DNA of 34,376 bases from Streptomyces sp. MA5143a (GCF_900290235.1 NZ_OLMK01000027.1:1-34376); one strand, 5' to 3'; shown: positions 6,414-13,621, counted from the first letter of the stretch. Program-made: numbers and translations. The notes: generated by a model from the sequence alone, not told the origin.

Positions 6414-7571
6414 TCAGCCCACCAGATGCCGGTTCGGCTCCTTCGCCCGGTCCTCGTACTCCGGTACGACGACGACCACCGCGCCCTCCTCGGCCAGGAC
6501 CGCGTTCCCGGCCGAGGCGTCCGGCACGAAGGTGTCCGGCTCGCGCCAGGCGGTGACGACGCGTCGTACGCCGGCGTCGAGGATCAGCCGGGCGCAGGGG
6601 GCCGGGCGGGAGGCGCGGCGGGCGCAGGGTTCCAGGCTGCTGTAGACCGTGGCGGAGGCCAGGCGCGGGTCGGTGGGGTCGAGCTTGGCGAGGGCCGCCT
6701 CCTCGGCGTGGGCGACGGGGTCGCCGCCCTCGCGGGAGTGGCCGCGGGCCAGCTCCGTACCGTCCGCGGCGACGACGACCGCGCCCACGCTGAACGCCGT
6801 CCCGGAGGGCGGACACTCGGCGGCCAGTTCGCAGGCCAGGGACAGCCAGTGGCGGTCGGCGGCGGACACGGCGGGGCCGGTGCCGGGGACCGTGGGGACG
6901 TAGCGGATGAGGACGACGTCGCCGACCGGTCGCGTCTCCACCAGCCTCAGCCGGCTCGTGGCGCCTCCGGGATACGCGCCCGTCCCGAACATCCGCGGTG
7001 CCTCGGCCTCGCCCACGAACACCGGTGCGACGGCCAGCTGCAGTTCGTCCGCGAGGCCCTGCTGGAGCAGCTGGGTGTGGACGCGTCCGCCGCCCTCGAC
7101 CATCAGCCGCCCCACGCCGCGTACGTCACCGAGGTGGTCGAGGACGGCGGGCCACTGAAGGTCGGGGCCGACGGAGACCACGTCCACGCCGGCCGGGCCG
7201 GTCGGCAGGCCCAGCGTGCGGAGGTGTTCCGCGCCCTTGTCCGTCGTGTACACCACCTTCTCGCCGCCGGTGTGCCAGAACTGGGCGTTCGGGTCCAGGT
7301 CGCCGGACGCGCTGACCGTGACCTTGAGCGGGTACTCGGGGAGGCCGGCGGCGACGCGGGCGGCGCGGCGTTCGGGGGAGTTCACCAGCAGCCGGGGGTT
7401 GTCGGTGCGCAGGGTGCCGGCGCCGATCAGGATGGCGTCGCTGGCCGCGCGCACCTCGTCGACCCGGTCGAAGTCGGCCGGCCCCGACAGGAGCAGCCGC
7501 TCGGGCCCGGTGTCGTCCAGATAGCCGTCGAGGGAGACGGCGGCGGACAACAGGACATAGGGCTGGGGCAT
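6414..7571 (-). CDS. RibD-like bifunctional pyrimidine reductase/deaminase with reversed domain order
   Basis: The 385-residue protein has two domains. Residues 1 to about 220 form a RibD_C/dihydrofolate-reductase-like reductase (YVLLSAAVSLDGYLDD, ASDAILIGAGTLRTDNPRL, LMVEGGGRVHTQLL). Residues about 235 to 370 form a cytidine-deaminase-like zinc domain with HAEEAAL and LEPCARRASRPAPCARLI, which contain the His, Glu and two Cys of the active site. Standard RibD/RibG has the deaminase first, so the order is inverted. The likely reactions are deamination and ribosyl side-chain reduction of the pyrimidine made by GTP cyclohydrolase II, whose gene lies 0.8 kb away beyond the divergent marR. The ATG at 7571 is preceded by GGGAG with 7-base spacing. 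An upstream in-frame start would read through a 21-bp repeat and lacks a ribosome-binding site. Confidence 0.87.
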   Translation of the reverse strand: MPQPYVLLSAAVSLDGYLDDTGPERLLLSGPADFDRVDEVRAASDAILIGAGTLRTDNPRLLVNSPERRAARVAAGLPEYPLKVTVSASGDLDPNAQFWHTGGEKVVYTTDKGAEHLRTLGLPTGPAGVDVVSVGPDLQWPAVLDHLGDVRGVGRLMVEGGGRVHTQLLQQGLADELQLAVAPVFVGEAEAPRMFGTGAYPGGATSRLRLVETRPVGDVVLIRYVPTVPGTGPAVSAADRHWLSLACELAAECPPSGTAFSVGAVVVAADGTELARGHSREGGDPVAHAEEAALAKLDPTDPRLASATVYSSLEPCARRASRPAPCARLILDAGVRRVVTAWREPDTFVPDASAGNAVLAEEGAVVVVVPEYEDRAKEPNRHLVG

Positions 7572-7592
7572 GGAGACGCTCCCTGGTCTGAC

Positions 7593-7655
7593 TGGCCGGA
7601 ACGACGGGCCGGCGGGCTGGAACGGTGGGCCGATGGGCCGGAAGGACGGGCTGAC
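7593..7655. repeat. Three tandem 21-bp repeats in the ribD-like leader
   Basis: Three imperfect copies of a 21-bp unit lie at 7593-7613, 7614-7634 and 7635-7655, each containing a GGNNGGAANGNNGGG core. They sit between the divergent marR promoter and the ribD-like start codon, in what should be the 5' leader of the minus-strand mRNA. The period is a multiple of three and would encode a 7-residue Pro-rich repeat (FRPIGPP-like), so a longer N-terminus is not excluded. Confidence 0.75.
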
Positions 7656-7664
7656 CGGCCGGGC

Positions 7665-7694
7665 TTGGTTCAAGTTTTAAACAATAACTACACT
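7665..7694 (+). promoter_or_regulatory. Promoter for a leaderless marR mRNA, with operator-like spacer
   Basis: TTGGTT (7665-7670), an 18-base spacer and TACACT (7689-7694) form a sigma-70-type promoter. The start codon is at 7701, six bases after the -10, so transcription should begin at or next to the ATG. No Shine-Dalgarno sequence is present. The AT-rich spacer contains TTCAAGTTTTAAAC, related to the CTTGAA palindrome before ribA and therefore a likely autoregulatory site. Confidence 0.7.
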
Positions 7695-7700
7695 GTACGT

Positions 7701-8219
7701 ATGACGACCCGCTGGCTCACCCCCGAGGAACAGCGTGCCTGGCGCGCCTACCTCGCCGCGAGCACACTCCTGGAGGACGCGCTCGACCGGCAGCTCCAGC
7801 AGGAGGCCGGCATGCCGCACCTCTATTACGCGGTGCTGGCCGTGCTCTCCGACGCGCCGGACCGGCGTATGCGGATGACCGATCTCGCCGAGCACGCGAA
7901 GATCACGCGCAGTCGGCTGACGTACGTCGTGACCCGGCTGGAGAAGGATGGGGCGCTCCGGCGCGAGAACTGCCAGTGGGACAAGCGCGGGAGCATCGCC
8001 GTCCTGACCGACGAGGGCCTCGCCCTGCTGGAGCGGCTGGCTCCCGGGCATGTGGAGTCGGTCCGCAAGGCGGTCTTCGACCACCTCACCCCCGAGCAGA
8101 TCGGTCAGTTCGAGGAGATCTGCTCGACCATCGCGGCGGCGATCGAGGGGGAGGAGGCCCAGCAGAACGGCCCCGACGACCTGCCGTGGCGCCGCCGCTC
8201 CTGCTCCTCGGGCCAGTGA
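7701..8219 (+). CDS. MarR-family transcriptional regulator of the riboflavin-type gene group
   Basis: This 172-residue winged-helix protein has the MarR core: dimerisation helix WRAYLAASTLLEDALDRQL, then LYYAVLAVLSDAPDRRMRMTDLAEHAKITRS, recognition helix RSRLTYVVTRLEKDG, and wing residues WDKRGSIAVLTDEG. The C-terminal helices complete the dimer interface. It lies divergently from the ribD-like gene and directly upstream of ribA, in the same direction as the latter. Palindromes sit in both its own promoter and the ribA promoter, so autoregulation and control of ribA and the ribD-like gene are likely. The inducing ligand is unknown. A flavin pathway compound or a phenolic or quinone stress signal would fit. 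The ATG at 7701 starts a leaderless message. Confidence 0.9.
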   Translation: MTTRWLTPEEQRAWRAYLAASTLLEDALDRQLQQEAGMPHLYYAVLAVLSDAPDRRMRMTDLAEHAKITRSRLTYVVTRLEKDGALRRENCQWDKRGSIAVLTDEGLALLERLAPGHVESVRKAVFDHLTPEQIGQFEEICSTIAAAIEGEEAQQNGPDDLPWRRRSCSSGQ

Positions 8220-8239
8220 CCTTCCCCGAGCCCGTCGCC

Positions 8240-8276
8240 GGTCGCCCGTCGGTGATCGACGGGGGCGGCCTTTATT
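8240..8276 (+). terminator. Terminator after marR
   Basis: A 12-bp stem with one G-U pair and a 2-base bulge (8240-8251 with 8257-8270) has the loop GTGAT and is followed by TTTATT (8271-8276). It begins 21 bases after the marR stop, separating marR from the ribA promoter. Confidence 0.75.
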
Positions 8277-8313
8277 CCCCCACCGCCCGTGATGGGACGC
8301 ATCCCAAAACCGG

Positions 8314-8343
8314 TTGCTTGAAATTTGAAGCAGGGGATAGAGT
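8314..8343 (+). promoter_or_regulatory. ribA promoter overlapped by an 18-base near-palindrome
   Basis: TTGCTT (8314-8319), an 18-base spacer and TAGAGT (8338-8343) form a sigma-70-type promoter. The near-palindrome TGCTTGAAATTTGAAGCA (8315-8332) covers the -35 and most of the spacer; only the two G positions break its symmetry. Size and position fit a MarR-family operator that blocks polymerase. Confidence 0.72.
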
Positions 8344-8352
8344 CGCGGCGAG

Positions 8353-8380
8353 CGCTGTGATTCAAAACTGAAGCACAGCG
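8353..8380. promoter_or_regulatory. Imperfect palindrome in the ribA leader
   Basis: Arms CGCTGTG (8353-8359) and CACAGCG (8374-8380) pair perfectly. Inside them TTC (8361-8363) pairs with GAA (8370-8372), leaving loop AAAACT and one A/G mismatch. The element lies 28 bases before the ribA start. It could be a second MarR operator, since it contains the TTCAAA element, or an RNA hairpin in the leader. Confidence 0.55.
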
Positions 8381-8408
8381 GCCGTCGCACCAGGACCGGA
8401 GAACCCGC

Positions 8409-9041
8409 ATGCCCGACTTCCCCGCTGCCACCCCGCGTGCCCGCGTCCGGGTACCGCTGCGCTTCCAGGACGGCTACGGCGTCGACGCCGAGATGGTCAC
8501 CTTCCACGGCCTCGTCGACGGCCGTGAGCACCTGGCGATCGTGCTCGGCGACCCCGCCCCCGGCACGGCCCCGCTGGTCCGGATGCACTCCGAGTGCCTG
8601 ACCGGCGACGTCTTCGGCTCGGCCCGCTGCGACTGCGGTCCCCAGCTGCGCGAGGCGGTGGAGCGGATCGCCGACCGGGGCGGGGTGCTCCTCTACCTCC
8701 GCCAGGAGGGCCGCGGCATCGGCCTCTACAACAAGCTTGACGCGTACGCCCTCCAGGACCAGGGCCTCGACACCTACGAGGCGAACACGGCCCTCGGGCT
8801 GCCGGAGGACGCCCGCGACTACACGGCGGCGGCCCAGATGCTGGGCGCCCTCGGCATCGACGAGCTGGACCTGCTCTCCAACAACCCCGACAAGGCGCAG
8901 CAGCTGCGCGACCTCGGCGTCGGCGTCCGGCACCGCGTCCCCACCGGCGTCTTCACCACCGCCCACAACGTCCGCTACCTCCGGGCGAAGGTCCTCACCA
9001 CCCAGCACACCCTGCCCCTGGCGGAACTGACGGCGGGCTGA
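8409..9041 (+). CDS. ribA: GTP cyclohydrolase II
   Basis: The 210-residue enzyme opens GTP to formate, pyrophosphate and the diaminopyrimidine that feeds riboflavin synthesis. Zinc ligands Cys63, Cys74 and Cys76 lie in HSECLTGDVFGSARCDCGPQL. The GTP-binding/catalytic stretch LRQEGRGIGLYNKLDAYALQ follows. Tyr113 matches E. coli Tyr105. From published work on Streptomyces paralogues, Tyr here goes with the ordinary GTP cyclohydrolase II product, whereas Met gives the formylated product. The C-terminus includes LLSNNPDKAQQLRDLGV. It is a stand-alone RibA with no RibB fusion. GGAG at 8398-8401 precedes ATG 8409. No FMN riboswitch is seen; control probably is by the adjacent MarR. Confidence 0.95.
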   Translation: MPDFPAATPRARVRVPLRFQDGYGVDAEMVTFHGLVDGREHLAIVLGDPAPGTAPLVRMHSECLTGDVFGSARCDCGPQLREAVERIADRGGVLLYLRQEGRGIGLYNKLDAYALQDQGLDTYEANTALGLPEDARDYTAAAQMLGALGIDELDLLSNNPDKAQQLRDLGVGVRHRVPTGVFTTAHNVRYLRAKVLTTQHTLPLAELTAG

Positions 9042-9123
9042 ACACCCGGAGGGGACGACAGCCGCTAGCCCACTCGGCCCCACCGACTGGCTCTCCTCCG
9101 GGCGCACCGCGAACCTGGGACGG

Positions 9124-10245
9124 GTGGGGCAGTTACAGGGTGCGAAGAGGCCGGACGGCCGACGGTTCTTCTTCGCCCGCGCCCTCGTGCGGGCCCTGCC
9201 CGTCCTCCTCGTCCTCGGCGGCCTCTGCTACGACCACTTCATGCCGCGTGTACTCACGGCCGTCCCCTTCTTCACGGCGGCGCCCCTGGTGGCCGCGCCG
9301 CTGCTGTCGCTGGCGGGCACCGTGGTGACCGGTGCCGCCTCCATCGGCGGCATCCTCGCGGTACGCCTCCGGTACAGCAGCGTGGGCGAGGCGGACACGC
9401 TCACCGAGATCTCGACCGTCGCCACCGTCGCCGTCCTGGCCGTGGCCATCAACCGGCTCGTCCGGCGCAGCGACGCCCGCCTCGCCACCGCCCGCGAGAT
9501 CGCGGAGGCGGCGCAACGGGCCGTCCTGCCGAGGCCCCAGGAGCGGATCGGAGGGCTGGAGATCGCGGCACGGTACGAGGCCGCGCAGGCCGGGGCCTCG
9601 ATCGGGGGCGATCTGTACGCGGTGCAGGACTCCCCCCACGGCGTACGGCTGATCGTGGGCGACGTACGCGGCAAGGGGCTCGGCGCGGTGGCGGCGGTGG
9701 CCGTGCTGATCGGCGCGTTCCGGGAGGCGGCCGAGCAGGAGTCGACCCTGGAGGCCGTGGCCCAGCGGCTGGAGCGGGCGCTCGCGCGGGAGGTGACCCG
9801 GCGGGACGCCGCGCGGCGGGACCCCACCGTGCCGCACGAGGGGTTCGTGACGGCCCTCCTCGCGGAGTTCCCGCACGGCGCCGGACTGGCCCGCATCGTC
9901 AACCGAGGGCATCCGGCGCCGCTGCTGCTCCACGCCGACGGCGCGCTGTGGACCCTCGACACCCCGTGGGCCGCGCTGCCGCTCGGCCTCGACGAGCTGG
10001 GCACCTGGCCGGACCGCGCGGAGGAGGTCGCGTTCCCGGCCGGCGCGACGCTGCTGTTCTACACGGACGGCCTGTCCGAGGCGCGGAACGCGGACGGTGT
10101 CTTCTACGACCCGGCCGCCCGGCTCCGCGGCCGTACCTTCCCCGCTCCGCGCGCCCTGTTGACGATGCTCGCCGAAGAGGTCCGCGAGCACACCGGTGGC
10201 GGTACGACGGACGACATGGCGCTGCTCGCCGTGCGTCGCCCCTGA
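9124..10245 (+). CDS. Membrane-anchored PP2C/SpoIIE-type serine/threonine phosphatase
   Basis: The 373-residue protein starts with a cytoplasmic basic stretch, then about four hydrophobic segments (about 22-38, 45-62, 64-82 and 95-113). A short linker helix (ARLATAREIAEAAQRAVLP) leads into a SpoIIE-like PP2C domain (about 150-372). Metal-binding and core motifs are GGDLYAV, VGDVRGKG, NRGHPAPLLL, FYTDGLSEARN and TTDDMALLAV. It should dephosphorylate a phosphoprotein such as an anti-anti-sigma factor; no partner gene is adjacent. The GTG at 9124 has only a weak ribosome-binding site. The same frame stays open upstream to the ribA stop with protein-like content (PTDWLSSGRTANLGR), so the true N-terminus may be longer with an unusual start codon. 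Confidence 0.85.
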   Translation: MGQLQGAKRPDGRRFFFARALVRALPVLLVLGGLCYDHFMPRVLTAVPFFTAAPLVAAPLLSLAGTVVTGAASIGGILAVRLRYSSVGEADTLTEISTVATVAVLAVAINRLVRRSDARLATAREIAEAAQRAVLPRPQERIGGLEIAARYEAAQAGASIGGDLYAVQDSPHGVRLIVGDVRGKGLGAVAAVAVLIGAFREAAEQESTLEAVAQRLERALAREVTRRDAARRDPTVPHEGFVTALLAEFPHGAGLARIVNRGHPAPLLLHADGALWTLDTPWAALPLGLDELGTWPDRAEEVAFPAGATLLFYTDGLSEARNADGVFYDPAARLRGRTFPAPRALLTMLAEEVREHTGGGTTDDMALLAVRRP

Positions 10246-10484
10246 GAAATATCACTGAGCGTGCCCACGCGAACCCCCTCCGCATTACAACTGACGCACC
10301 GTCAGCGTCCCTGGGGTGTCCCCAGCGGGGCCAACTCGCCCGTTTTCCACCCCTCATGACCCGTAAGTCCAGCGTAGAAAGCCGAACGATCATTCAGAAT
10401 CGCTTGGAATGCCGCCCCCGCGTCTATTAACGTTCGATAACGCAGCGCGGTCGTCCCAGCCGTCACAAGAGACGGCTCCGTGCT
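10246..10484. other. Intergenic region upstream of the c-di-AMP riboswitch
   Basis: No gene is seen. The stretch contains the perfect palindrome CTGACG-CAC-CGTCAG (10291-10305), an AT-richer patch around 10370-10440 that should carry the promoter of the riboswitch transcript, and a 7-bp hairpin AGCCGTC/GACGGCT (10458-10477) just before the aptamer. Confidence 0.5.
10291..10305. promoter_or_regulatory. Palindrome CTGACG-N3-CGTCAG
   Basis: Two perfect 6-base arms with a 3-base centre lie 46 bases after the phosphatase stop. This could be an operator or a small terminator hairpin. It has no T-tract. Confidence 0.4.
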
Positions 10485-10622
10485 CACGCGCCGAATCCCG
10501 TAGGGAACCGGGGAACCACCACCCTGGGGTGAATCGCGCGGAAACCGCCGTGGAAGCACGTTCGGTTTACGCGCGTAGGAGACCTTCCGCTCCGAACCCG
10601 TCAGCTAACCCGGTAGGCGGTA
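10485..10622 (+). ncRNA. c-di-AMP riboswitch (ydaO/yuaA type)
   Basis: The leader holds the hallmark blocks of the ydaO aptamer in the right order. These are GGGAACCGGGGAACC (10503-10517), GGGGTGAATCGCG (10526-10538), GTAGGAGACCTTCCG (10575-10589), and CCGAACCCGTCAGCTAACC (10592-10610) followed by CGGTAGGCGG. The 5' CGCC and the 3' GGCG can form the closing stem. It ends about 10 bases before the ribosome-binding site of the M23 peptidase gene. Ydao aptamers in actinobacteria commonly control cell-wall hydrolases, and high c-di-AMP generally turns the gene off. The exact 5' boundary is approximate. Confidence 0.93.
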
Positions 10623-10644
10623 GGAAGGAAAGGAGTACGCCCAC

Positions 10645-11697
10645 GTGGCGTCCAACCGGTCCGCGACCGAAGCCCCCTTTGTGCCGAGCCAACGCAGCGG
10701 TGAGCCCGAGACCTTCGGCTTCGGCAGCTACGACAGCGACAACGAGGGCCCCTTCCAGGAGTGGAACCCCACCGCGGAGTCCCTCCGTCCCGTCCGTGGC
10801 CGGCACCGTGTGGCCAAGACCAAGCAGCGTGGCGGGTTCGCCCGTAGCTCCACGGTTCTCGGCGTCGGCGTCATAGCCGCCGTCAGCGGCGCCGGCATGG
10901 CCAGCGCCCAGAGCGGCAAGGCCCCGGTGGCCATCTCGATGCCGGACATGCCGAACGTGGGCTCGGTCTTCGAGGACGACGACGCCGCCGACGAGCCCGA
11001 GGGCTCGACCGCCCCGCTCAGCCAGGCGGGCCTCATCGCCGCCGACACCCAGCAGGGCGCCACCGACGCCGGCGAGGCGCTGCGCGCGCGCATCATGCAG
11101 CAGGCCGAGTCGCAGCAGGACGCTTTCGACCTGAAGGCCGCCGAGGCCGCCCAGACCGCCGCCGCGAAGAAGGCCGCGGACCAGGCCGCCGAGGAGAAGA
11201 AGGAAGCCGAGGCCAAGGAGGCCGCCGCCAAGAAGAAGGCGGACGAAGAGGCCGCGAAGAAGAAGGAAGCCGAGCGCCTGGCCTCCGTGGCCAAGCAGTA
11301 CACGCTGCCGACCTCTTCGTACACGATCACCTCCACCTTCGGCCAGGCCGGCCCCTACTGGTCGTCCGGCTACCACACCGGCCTCGACTTCGCCGCCCCC
11401 ACGGGCACCCTCATCAAGGCCGTCCACAGCGGCACGATCACGCAGGCGGGCTGGGACGGCTCGTACGGCTACAAGACCGTGCTCACGCTCGATGACGGCA
11501 CCGAGATCTGGTACGCCCACCAGTCCTCCATCGGCGTCAGCGTCGGCCAGAAGGTCGGCACCGGCGACGTCATCGGCCGCGTCGGCGCCACGGGCAACGT
11601 CACCGGCGCCCACCTCCACATGGAGGTCCACACGGCGGGCTCGGGCAACGGCATCGACCCGGCGGCGTGGCTGCGCGGCAAGGGCCTGACCATCTGA
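10645..11697 (+). CDS. M23-family peptidoglycan endopeptidase under c-di-AMP control
   Basis: This is a 350-residue exported or membrane-anchored protein. It has a long N-terminus (1-65), a hydrophobic signal segment (about 67-88, STVLGVGVIAAVSGAGMASA), an acidic stretch DDDAADEPE, an Ala/Lys/Glu-rich coiled coil (about 140-216) and a C-terminal LytM/M23 domain (about 222-345). Zinc ligands are His244 and Asp248 in YHTGLDFAA and His325 in the GAHLHMEVH motif; His292 and His323 are likely catalytic. It should cleave peptide cross-links in peptidoglycan. The coiled coil before LytM recalls cell-separation factors of the NlpD/EnvC or RipA type. The GTG at 10645 is preceded by AAGGAAAGGAG. The upstream riboswitch ties expression to c-di-AMP, a cell-wall/turgor signal. 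A terminator follows. Confidence 0.93.
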   Translation: MASNRSATEAPFVPSQRSGEPETFGFGSYDSDNEGPFQEWNPTAESLRPVRGRHRVAKTKQRGGFARSSTVLGVGVIAAVSGAGMASAQSGKAPVAISMPDMPNVGSVFEDDDAADEPEGSTAPLSQAGLIAADTQQGATDAGEALRARIMQQAESQQDAFDLKAAEAAQTAAAKKAADQAAEEKKEAEAKEAAAKKKADEEAAKKKEAERLASVAKQYTLPTSSYTITSTFGQAGPYWSSGYHTGLDFAAPTGTLIKAVHSGTITQAGWDGSYGYKTVLTLDDGTEIWYAHQSSIGVSVGQKVGTGDVIGRVGATGNVTGAHLHMEVHTAGSGNGIDPAAWLRGKGLTI

Positions 11698-11721
11698 CCT
11701 CGGACCCCCCGAAACGCATGT

Positions 11722-11755
11722 GACGCCGCGTGAGGCCAAGGCCTGACGCGGCGTC
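11722..11755 (+). terminator. Terminator after the M23 peptidase gene
   Basis: GACGCCGCGT (11722-11731) pairs perfectly with ACGCGGCGTC (11746-11755). The stem is extended inward by further partial pairing (GGCC/GGCC) around a small loop. There is no T-tract. It begins 25 bases after the stop. Confidence 0.75.
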
Positions 11756-12078
11756 CGTCATGTCACGGTCCGACCCTGACAGAGGCATCGGAGTAACCCC
11801 CACCGGCGGCGCAAGCCCCTACGGCGGGTGTGCCGCACGCGGACGAGTCGGCGCACGTCACCGGGGCGGCGCAAGCCCCTACGGCGGCCCGGTCGCGTAC
11901 GGACGTGAGGGGGTGTGTCGGGGGGTGTCCGCCCGCAGCGGTTGGCGCGTCAACTGGTTCAGCTTCTCGGGCGACCGATTCCGCGCCGTTCCGAGGACGG
12001 ACACCCCCCGGCGCGCCCCCGACCCGCCCACACCGCAGGCGCCCCAGCCCCCACAAGCCGCGAGCAACCCGCCGACCG
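11756..12078. other. Convergent intergenic region with a duplicated 23-bp element
   Basis: No gene is seen between the M23 peptidase and the convergent PrsW-like gene. The stretch contains two identical 23-bp copies (11805-11827 and 11865-11887) 60 bp apart, described separately, and otherwise C-rich sequence. Confidence 0.55.
11805..11887. repeat. Direct repeat of a 23-bp GGCGCAAGCCCC-containing element
   Basis: The copies at 11805-11827 and 11865-11887 are identical. Each contains GGCGCAAGCCCC, a core also found as the GNRA-loop stem of the hairpin at 27220-27252. The core resembles short hairpin elements scattered between Streptomyces genes. Function is unknown. Confidence 0.7.
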
Positions 12079-13512
12079 CTAAGACCAGTACGGCCGATAC
12101 GGCACAGCCCTGTACGGCGTCGCCGCCGCCTGAGACCCGTAGCCAAGCGCCTGCCCTTGGCCGTACCCGTACCCGTACCCCGGCCCTGGCCCTGGCCCTG
12201 GCCCTGGCCCTGGCCCCGGCCCGTACCCCACGCCATACCCGGCCCCATACCCCGGCCCAGGCCCCGGCATGGGCGGAACCGGCGCGGCCACCGGCACCAC
12301 CCCCCGCCCCGCATAAGCCAACGCAGGCCGAGCCAGCTCCCGCCGCCGCCACAGCTCGAACAGCAACTGCCGCTCGCGGAGCACGAAGTCACCCCCGCCC
12401 CGCCCCAACCGCCCCCGCCGTCGCAGAAACGCCAGCGACGTCGCGTACGCCTCGTACTCCGCGACGACCCGGGCACCCCCCTTGCCGAAGTGGTACGACG
12501 CATAGTCCCGCGCCACCCGCCGCGCCCGCATCGACCCCAGCACGAACGGCTCGGGCGGCGTCAGCCACCCCGCCGCCGCGTACACCGGCAGTTCCTCCCG
12601 CACGGTCCGCAGCTCCCGCTGCCGCACCCAGATCGACAACCACGTCAGCAGCCCGAACATCGGCACCATGAACACCGCGTAGACCGCGAAGAACCCGTAC
12701 TCCCCGAACGCCGCTGACCCGTTCCAGACGGCGTGCATGCCCATCGCGAGCAGGAGTCCGCCGACCGGCACCAGCACCCGCCGCACGGGCTGCCGTTCCC
12801 CGGCCCTGGCCGCGATCCCGAACCCGATGCCCGTGAGCACGGTGAACAAGGGGTGCGCGAACGGCGACATGATCACCCGCACGAAGAACGTCGCGGCGGT
12901 GACCGACGCGAGCCCGCTCCCCCCGCTGAGCTGGTCCGTCCCGAACGCGGTCCCGAGGTACAGGATGTTCTCGGTGAACGCGAACCCGGTCGCCGTGACG
13001 CCCGCGATCACCACCCCGTCGACGAGGCCCGTGAAGTTCCGCCGCCGGAACAGGAAGATCAGCAGCACGGCCGCGGCCTTGGCGGTCTCCTCGACGACGG
13101 GGGCTATGACGGTGGCGCCGAGCGTGTCGGCGTGCGACGGGTCGGCGGTGGCCGTGGCTATCCACTGGGTGGCGAAGCTGTTCGCCACGATCGCGATGAG
13201 CGCCGCCGCGCACGCCCCCCAGGCGAACGCGAACAGCATGTTCTTCCAGGGCCCGGGTTCCACCTGGTCCAGCCACCGGAACGCGGCCACGAGCAGCGGT
13301 ACGGGCAGCACCGCGAGCCCCAGTCCGACGAGGAACCCCTCGGTGCCGGTCTGCTCGCGGACGAGCGCCAGGATGACGAGCCCGGACAGCGCCAGCAGCG
13401 CGATGAGAGAGCCGTACTTGACGCTCTTGCGCTGCCACCAGCGCGGGGGCCTGAACGCACCTGCGCCGGCGGTGCCGCTGGGGTGCGTCGGGTAGAGGGG
13501 ACCGGTGGCCAT
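12079..13512 (-). CDS. PrsW-family intramembrane metalloprotease
   Basis: The 477-residue protein has about eight transmembrane helices and the PrsW/CPBP-type signature residues: APVVEETAK (the EExxK catalytic motif), FAFTENILYL, AHPLFTVLTG and MHAVWN. These conserved Glu and His residues form the membrane-embedded metal site. PrsW proteins cleave membrane anti-sigma factors or similar single-span substrates. Two ECF-sigma modules in this window have single-span membrane partners, a possible but unproven link. After the membrane domain comes a cytoplasmic helical region (about 300-400) and a Pro/Gly/Tyr-rich tail of GPGPGP and YGYGYG runs. The ATG at 13512 has a weak AGGGT upstream. The gene lies alone between a convergent region and trmB. 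Confidence 0.9.
   Translation of the reverse strand: MATGPLYPTHPSGTAGAGAFRPPRWWQRKSVKYGSLIALLALSGLVILALVREQTGTEGFLVGLGLAVLPVPLLVAAFRWLDQVEPGPWKNMLFAFAWGACAAALIAIVANSFATQWIATATADPSHADTLGATVIAPVVEETAKAAAVLLIFLFRRRNFTGLVDGVVIAGVTATGFAFTENILYLGTAFGTDQLSGGSGLASVTAATFFVRVIMSPFAHPLFTVLTGIGFGIAARAGERQPVRRVLVPVGGLLLAMGMHAVWNGSAAFGEYGFFAVYAVFMVPMFGLLTWLSIWVRQRELRTVREELPVYAAAGWLTPPEPFVLGSMRARRVARDYASYHFGKGGARVVAEYEAYATSLAFLRRRGRLGRGGGDFVLRERQLLFELWRRRELARPALAYAGRGVVPVAAPVPPMPGPGPGYGAGYGVGYGPGPGPGPGPGPGPGYGYGYGQGQALGYGSQAAATPYRAVPYRPYWS
12182..12222. repeat. Hexanucleotide repeat in the PrsW tail
   Basis: GGCCCT is repeated five times and followed by GGCCCCGGCCC. On the minus strand it encodes the GPGPGPGPGP run of the PrsW-like protein. 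Being in multiples of six bases, copy changes keep the frame and alter only tail length. Confidence 0.85.
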
Positions 13513-13621
13513 TGCGTTGACCCTAACGAGCGATGGGCGCTGCCCGCGACGTCGTACCGTACGACCGGTCGCGGGGTGTGGGGGTACTGTTCGGGCGCCT
13601 ATGGGGGGTTGGAAGCGGTTC

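Noticed and set aside
8220..8408. Possible FMN riboswitch before ribA
   Set aside because: The conserved RFN-element blocks (AGGA..., CGGGGC... and the paired ends) are not present; the palindromes there fit protein operators or a simple hairpin instead.
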